Assembly: GCA_029582265.1 (NCBI GenBank)
Contig: CM055828.1
Coordinates: 36,421,950-36,485,949 of the forward strand
DNA length: 64,000 bases
Direction of reading: 5' to 3'
DNA from: Zoroaster sp. YZ-2022
Taxonomy: Eukaryota > Echinodermata > Asteroidea > Forcipulatida > Zoroasteridae
Below are positions 62,201-64,000 of this stretch, piece by piece. The notes beneath the pieces were generated by a model. That model did no database searches and was not told the DNA's origin. It saw only the letters and a list, made by a program, of their open reading frames with translations. The stretch's first letter is position 1. Every line of letters starts with the position of its first letter. Position numbers and translations under genes: made by a program.

Positions 62201-63643
62201 TTTCTGGAAATCTTTTACAGTTTATTTGAACGATTTTTGTTTTATATAGGCATAGAGCTATATTATATCGTTTTGTTCATCAACACATCTTAAATTATTT
62301 GACCTCTGACAAATTCTGCGTGTGTTGTAAAGGCAGACACATTGATTGTGAACTGTGTTTTTAGATTGTGTTCTTAAATTTTAATAATGTTCATAATATT
62401 ATTGAGAGCATTATTGCATTGACTGTCTGCATACATCTGTCTGGCATGTGTTTACAAAACAATCCTGATCTGCATGGGTGATACAAGTATGGGTAAAGTA
62501 ACCATTTGAAAGTCATCATGACATATTTCTGGTCATTGTTTGCAATCCTCTAGTCTTGCATATCAGCGTCTCGCTTGGGAAGCCCTGAAGAAAAGCATTA
62601 ACGGCTTAATCAACAAGACTAACACATCTAATATTGGTAACATTGTCCAAGAGCTGTTACAACTAAACATAGTCCGAGGAAGGTAAGATCTTTAATTGGT
62701 AATGATCAGGAATGAAATTACGACTTTCCACTAACCACGACTAACCACGAGGTAAAGCCTAAACAGCTGAAACAAACATTATCTTTCTTGAATATACAAT
62801 TTTTCTTCTTTTTAAAGGGAAGTTAGGTTCAATATTGGTATTTTAAAGGTACGTTCATTTTCAAGAATTATATCATTACAATAGGTGCTCGTGTTTTTGA
62901 GAAAATGATGAAAAACTGTTTTTGTTTGACAAAAAGTTGGCGGACAGCAACACAATTACAATTCAATTTTTGTCCCCTCTAAGATGAAAGCACTTCAGAA
63001 TAAATTCTAGGGACGATTGATACGTGTACCATCTTAAGTATTGCTTTCAGATTATCATTGGTTAATTTGATAATATGGTAATTACCAATGCTTTACTTTC
63101 CTGTATAAATTTATTTGTTTTCTACAGAGGTTTATTGACCCGCTCCATCTTACAGGCGCAGACAGCGTCACCAACATTCACTAATGTTTATGCTGCTCTA
63201 GTGGCTATCATCAACTGCAAGGTACGACCAATTTATGCTTTATGTCAAACCTTTTATTTTTGTGTGTCTCTTTGTAACTTATTTTCACCCTATAGTAAGA
63301 TGGTTACGCATTGTTACTTAATGAAAGCTAGTCAGAGTAGGATTTCTAAGTCCAGGAAATGGAATATGGAACTTTTGGCAACATTTAGCTCTGGGGCTGC
63401 GTTGCCATTTTGACATATGAATGAACAATTTTTTAATTGAAAAATAGACCTTTTTTTCCCTTTTTTTTATACATATCTGCATAAATAACCTTAATTTCCT
63501 TTTTGATTTTTTAGTTTCCTCAAAATGGTGAGCTGATTCTCCGTCGCTTAATAATCAATTTCAAGAAAGGATTCCGCCGAAACGATAAAACCTTGTGTTT
63601 ATCCTCGACACGTTTCATAGCACACTTGGTGAACCAGCAAGTA
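50234..63643 (+). CDS. CWC22: Pre-mRNA-splicing factor CWC22 (nucampholin), 5' part, runs off the window
   Basis: Ten exons: 50234-50274, 54654-54968, 55457-55681, 60183-60332, 60786-60971, 61250-61438, 61917-62096, 62554-62682, 63128-63221, 63515-63643. All introns are GT-AG and phases agree (2,2,2,2,2,2,2,2,0,0), giving 546 codons with no stop. Residues about 14-60 are Ser-rich. About 60-400 are charged and Arg/Ser/Glu-rich. [18 protein letters not shown] near 410-427 and [14 protein letters not shown] near 436-450 start the MIF4G domain, continuing [20 protein letters not shown] and [20 protein letters not shown]. These match animal CWC22 almost word for word. CWC22 binds eIF4A3, holds it inactive, and brings it to the spliceosome for exon-junction-complex assembly and splicing. 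The rest of MIF4G and the MA3 domain lie beyond the window. Confidence 0.93.
50275..51793. other. CWC22 intron 1, left part, no gene
   Basis: No coding signal or recognised repeat in this stretch. Frames here are short and overlap on both strands. Confidence 0.45.
51798..53163 (-). mobile_element. Kolobok-like TTAA element carrying a THAP domain
   Basis: Ends AGGAGACGTAAATGCC and inverted ...ATCCT (AGGATCAC) are flanked by TTAA (51794-51797 and 53164-53167). Kolobok transposons are known for TTAA duplications and N-terminal THAP domains. The minus-strand frame 52857-52408 encodes such a domain. At 1366 bases with no transposase core it is a deletion derivative. Terminal repeats are short and imperfect. 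Confidence 0.65.
52408..52857 (-). CDS. THAP zinc-finger domain, transposon-borne
   Basis: The frame starts [20 protein letters not shown], then [36 protein letters not shown] and [10 protein letters not shown], followed by a basic tail. This is the THAP layout C-x4-C, Trp, C-x2-(H). The fourth ligand is Lys: CSDKF instead of the usual CSxHF. THAP domains bind DNA. The C-terminal part (after about residue 115) looks unrelated and probably reads into non-coding DNA. It lies antisense in CWC22 intron 1. I start at the second Met because THAP domains begin M-P/V-x-x-C. Confidence 0.7.
   Translation of the reverse strand: MPTRCVVAGCSNTPREGVSHHRFPKDEALRKIWATKVRLTRAKWFGPSPTSVICSDKFTAEDFDTSLHGEFGMSKAPRLKKTLISTKIKKPVNPSNDKPKRRSDASLKRENRQVTNAKSDTTCLIYMYVHVLCAPPCWVLDIVNNKYTA
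53266..53660. mobile_element. Foldback element of inverted 16 bp repeats, 11-bp direct flanks
   Basis: The left arm (53268-53381) has 7 copies of a 16-base unit (CAAGTCAACTCGTACC). The right arm (53546-53655) has 7 copies of its reverse complement (TACGAGTTGACCTGGA). GGAATAGAGGA flanks both ends (53255-53265 and 53661-53671). The loop holds a smaller inverted repeat AATGATGCAT/ATGCATCATT. No coding capacity. Confidence 0.85.
53868..54045 (+). mobile_element. tRNA-derived SINE of another family (or tRNA pseudogene with tail)
   Basis: tRNA-like head GCTCGGTGGTCGAGAGGTAA, B box GGGTTCGAATCCC, closing CCGAGTC. Beyond the tRNA part it continues with CACAGACACTCGGAAAGCAC and GGTGTAGGGCAAAATTAAAT. 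The anticodon stem-loop is irregular (8-base loop), so I do not call a functional tRNA. CWC22 intron 1. Confidence 0.65.
54654..54968 (+). CDS. CWC22: CWC22 exon 2: poly-Ser region
   Basis: After acceptor GATTTTCAG it reads [10 protein letters not shown] with AGT/AGC trinucleotide runs coding Ser, then [20 protein letters not shown] and an Asp/Lys stretch. Donor AAG|GTATTG, phase 2 both sides. The AGT/AGC run is a coding microsatellite likely to vary in length. Confidence 0.85.
55457..55681 (+). CDS. CWC22: CWC22 exon 3
   Basis: It encodes [20 protein letters not shown] through [17 protein letters not shown]. Acceptor ATTACAG, donor GCAG|GTACAT, phase 2 both sides. The 63 bp minisatellite begins about 90 bases after this exon. 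Confidence 0.85.
55772..59712. repeat. 63 bp minisatellite in CWC22 intron 3, about 62 copies
   Basis: Unit of 63 bases, such as GTGTGCCACTCGTGTAATAA, CCTAGTCCACGGCACAGTAC, CAGAAGTCTGTTACCTACAT and GAA. Units are nearly identical, differing mostly at one site (CACGG/CATGG/CAAGG/CGCGG), at GGCACAG/GGCATAG, and by 1-4 base indels around CCACTCGTG in the right two-thirds. Since 63 is divisible by 3 both strands stay open for up to 489 codons. These frames are not genes. Confidence 0.95.
60183..60332 (+). CDS. CWC22: CWC22 exon 4
   Basis: It encodes [20 protein letters not shown] and [20 protein letters not shown] to ASYER. Acceptor CATGACAG, donor GAG|GTAAGT after two bases of Arg, phase 2 both sides. 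Confidence 0.85.
60786..60971 (+). CDS. CWC22: CWC22 exon 5
   Basis: It encodes [20 protein letters not shown] and a Ser/Asp/Lys/Arg-rich end (RSPDRQR). Acceptor TATATCAG, donor AAAG|GTAAAA, phase 2 both sides. Confidence 0.85.
61250..61438 (+). CDS. CWC22: CWC22 exon 6: RS/RE-rich
   Basis: It encodes [20 protein letters not shown] and a dense Arg/Glu/His stretch ending RRDRDHN. Acceptor TTTTCCCAG. The donor AATGA|GTATTT is non-optimal but keeps phase 2 with the next exon. Confidence 0.8.
61455..61880. repeat. 209 bp tandem duplication in CWC22 intron 6
   Basis: A segment from TACTCTTAGTACAATCTGTC through CCAAACTGCTCTGTGTCAG occurs twice with a period of 209 bases (CTGTCAGCGA at 61471 and 61680) and few differences. 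It starts about 17 bases after the exon 6 donor. Confidence 0.85.
61917..62096 (+). CDS. CWC22: CWC22 exon 7: conserved linker to MIF4G
   Basis: It encodes [20 protein letters not shown], then [17 protein letters not shown] and [20 protein letters not shown]. The [10 protein letters not shown] block is diagnostic of CWC22. Acceptor TTTTTAG, donor CAAG|GTAAGG. Confidence 0.93.
62554..62682 (+). CDS. CWC22: CWC22 exon 8: MIF4G helices 1-2
   Basis: It encodes [20 protein letters not shown], then [20 protein letters not shown] and RG. Acceptor CCTCTAG, donor GAAG|GTAAGA, phase 2 both sides. Nearly identical in sense to vertebrate CWC22. Confidence 0.95.
63128..63221 (+). CDS. CWC22: CWC22 exon 9: MIF4G
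   Basis: It encodes [20 protein letters not shown] and [11 protein letters not shown]. Acceptor TTTTCTACAG, donor CAAG|GTACGA, phase 2 in and 0 out. Confidence 0.95.
63515..63643 (+). CDS. CWC22: CWC22 exon 10: MIF4G, last exon in the window
   Basis: It encodes [20 protein letters not shown] and [20 protein letters not shown], then QQV before GTAAGT. Acceptor TTTTTTAG, phase 0 both sides. The next exon should start with the AHE-type continuation beyond 64000. Confidence 0.94.
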
Positions 63644-63709
63644 GTAAGTAGTTCATTCACCCCTTACCATCTTTACGTTTACTCTTAAAGCCACTAGACA
63701 TTCTTGGTA

Positions 63710-63862
63710 ATTAACCCTCCTACTACTACAAGGGTCAAAATCAGTCAAATTTTGAAATACTTGCCAAGGTATATCTAGTGCACTTAACCTTCCTTCTACT
63801 ACAAGTGTCAAAATCAGTCAAAATGTTGATATACTTGCCAAGGTTATATCTAGTGCACTTAA
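63710..63862. repeat. Tandem duplication in CWC22 intron 10
   Basis: Two copies of about 78 bases containing CTACTACAAG, GTCAAAATCAGTCAAA, ACTTGCCAAGG and TATCTAGTGCACTTAA lie side by side after the last exon. Confidence 0.75.
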
Positions 63863-64000
63863 AAGTCAAAAGCTGTCAAACCTTACATGTAGTAAGTACT
63901 TTTAAAGGTCAAAATGAGTCGATCGTTTTTGACTTGTAAAAGCATTGTCTTGTATTGTTCAGGGTGGTCAAAATGACAGTAAAAACATGCAGTTGACTGG

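Overview
This is eukaryotic, animal nuclear DNA. It has spliced genes with GT-AG introns, tRNA-derived SINEs, non-LTR retrotransposon remains, many small TIR elements and large satellite arrays. The repeat types, the extracellular gene family on the left and the overall AT-rich texture suggest a marine invertebrate, perhaps a non-vertebrate deuterostome. The species cannot be fixed from the sequence alone.

Two real genes are supported. (1) Minus strand, 15999 down to 3130: a 13-exon gene for a secreted protein of about 790 residues. It has a signal peptide, a long cysteine-containing N-terminal region, an Ig-like segment and a C-terminal zona pellucida (ZP) domain. All 12 splice junctions keep phase, so the model is coherent from start to stop. 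(2) Plus strand, 50234 to the right edge: the 5' half of CWC22 (spliceosome / exon-junction-complex factor). Ten exons are visible: a Ser- and Arg-rich N-terminus, the AYIPPAKL linker and the start of the MIF4G domain. The gene leaves the window at the right.

The 34 kb between them holds mobile and satellite DNA. In order: a decayed LINE reverse transcriptase (17307-18863); a GC-rich TIR element with a SINE inside it (19091-20410); a SINE whose (ATT)n tail has grown to 1 kb (20852-22209); a MITE that splits an unrecognised coding-like fragment (23781-24252); and a tandem array (25431-48160) of about 2.26 kb units. The array units alternate strictly between two types, A and B, five times, giving a higher-order repeat of about 4.5 kb. 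Each unit carries a (TTC)n tract of variable length, three consecutive hairpins and a GC-rich segment with a CRE, a YY1-like site and an inverted CCAAT. One unit holds a clean 350 bp MITE with a TA duplication, and the last unit is rearranged.

The introns are just as informative. Intron 3 of the ZP gene carries a 45 bp minisatellite that is an amplified copy of its own exon 3/intron 3 boundary, plus an 8-bp-TSD TIR element with a SINE nested in it. CWC22 intron 1 carries a TTAA-flanked element encoding a THAP domain (Kolobok-like) and a foldback element built of 16 bp repeats. CWC22 intron 3 carries about 62 copies of a 63 bp minisatellite that is open on both strands.
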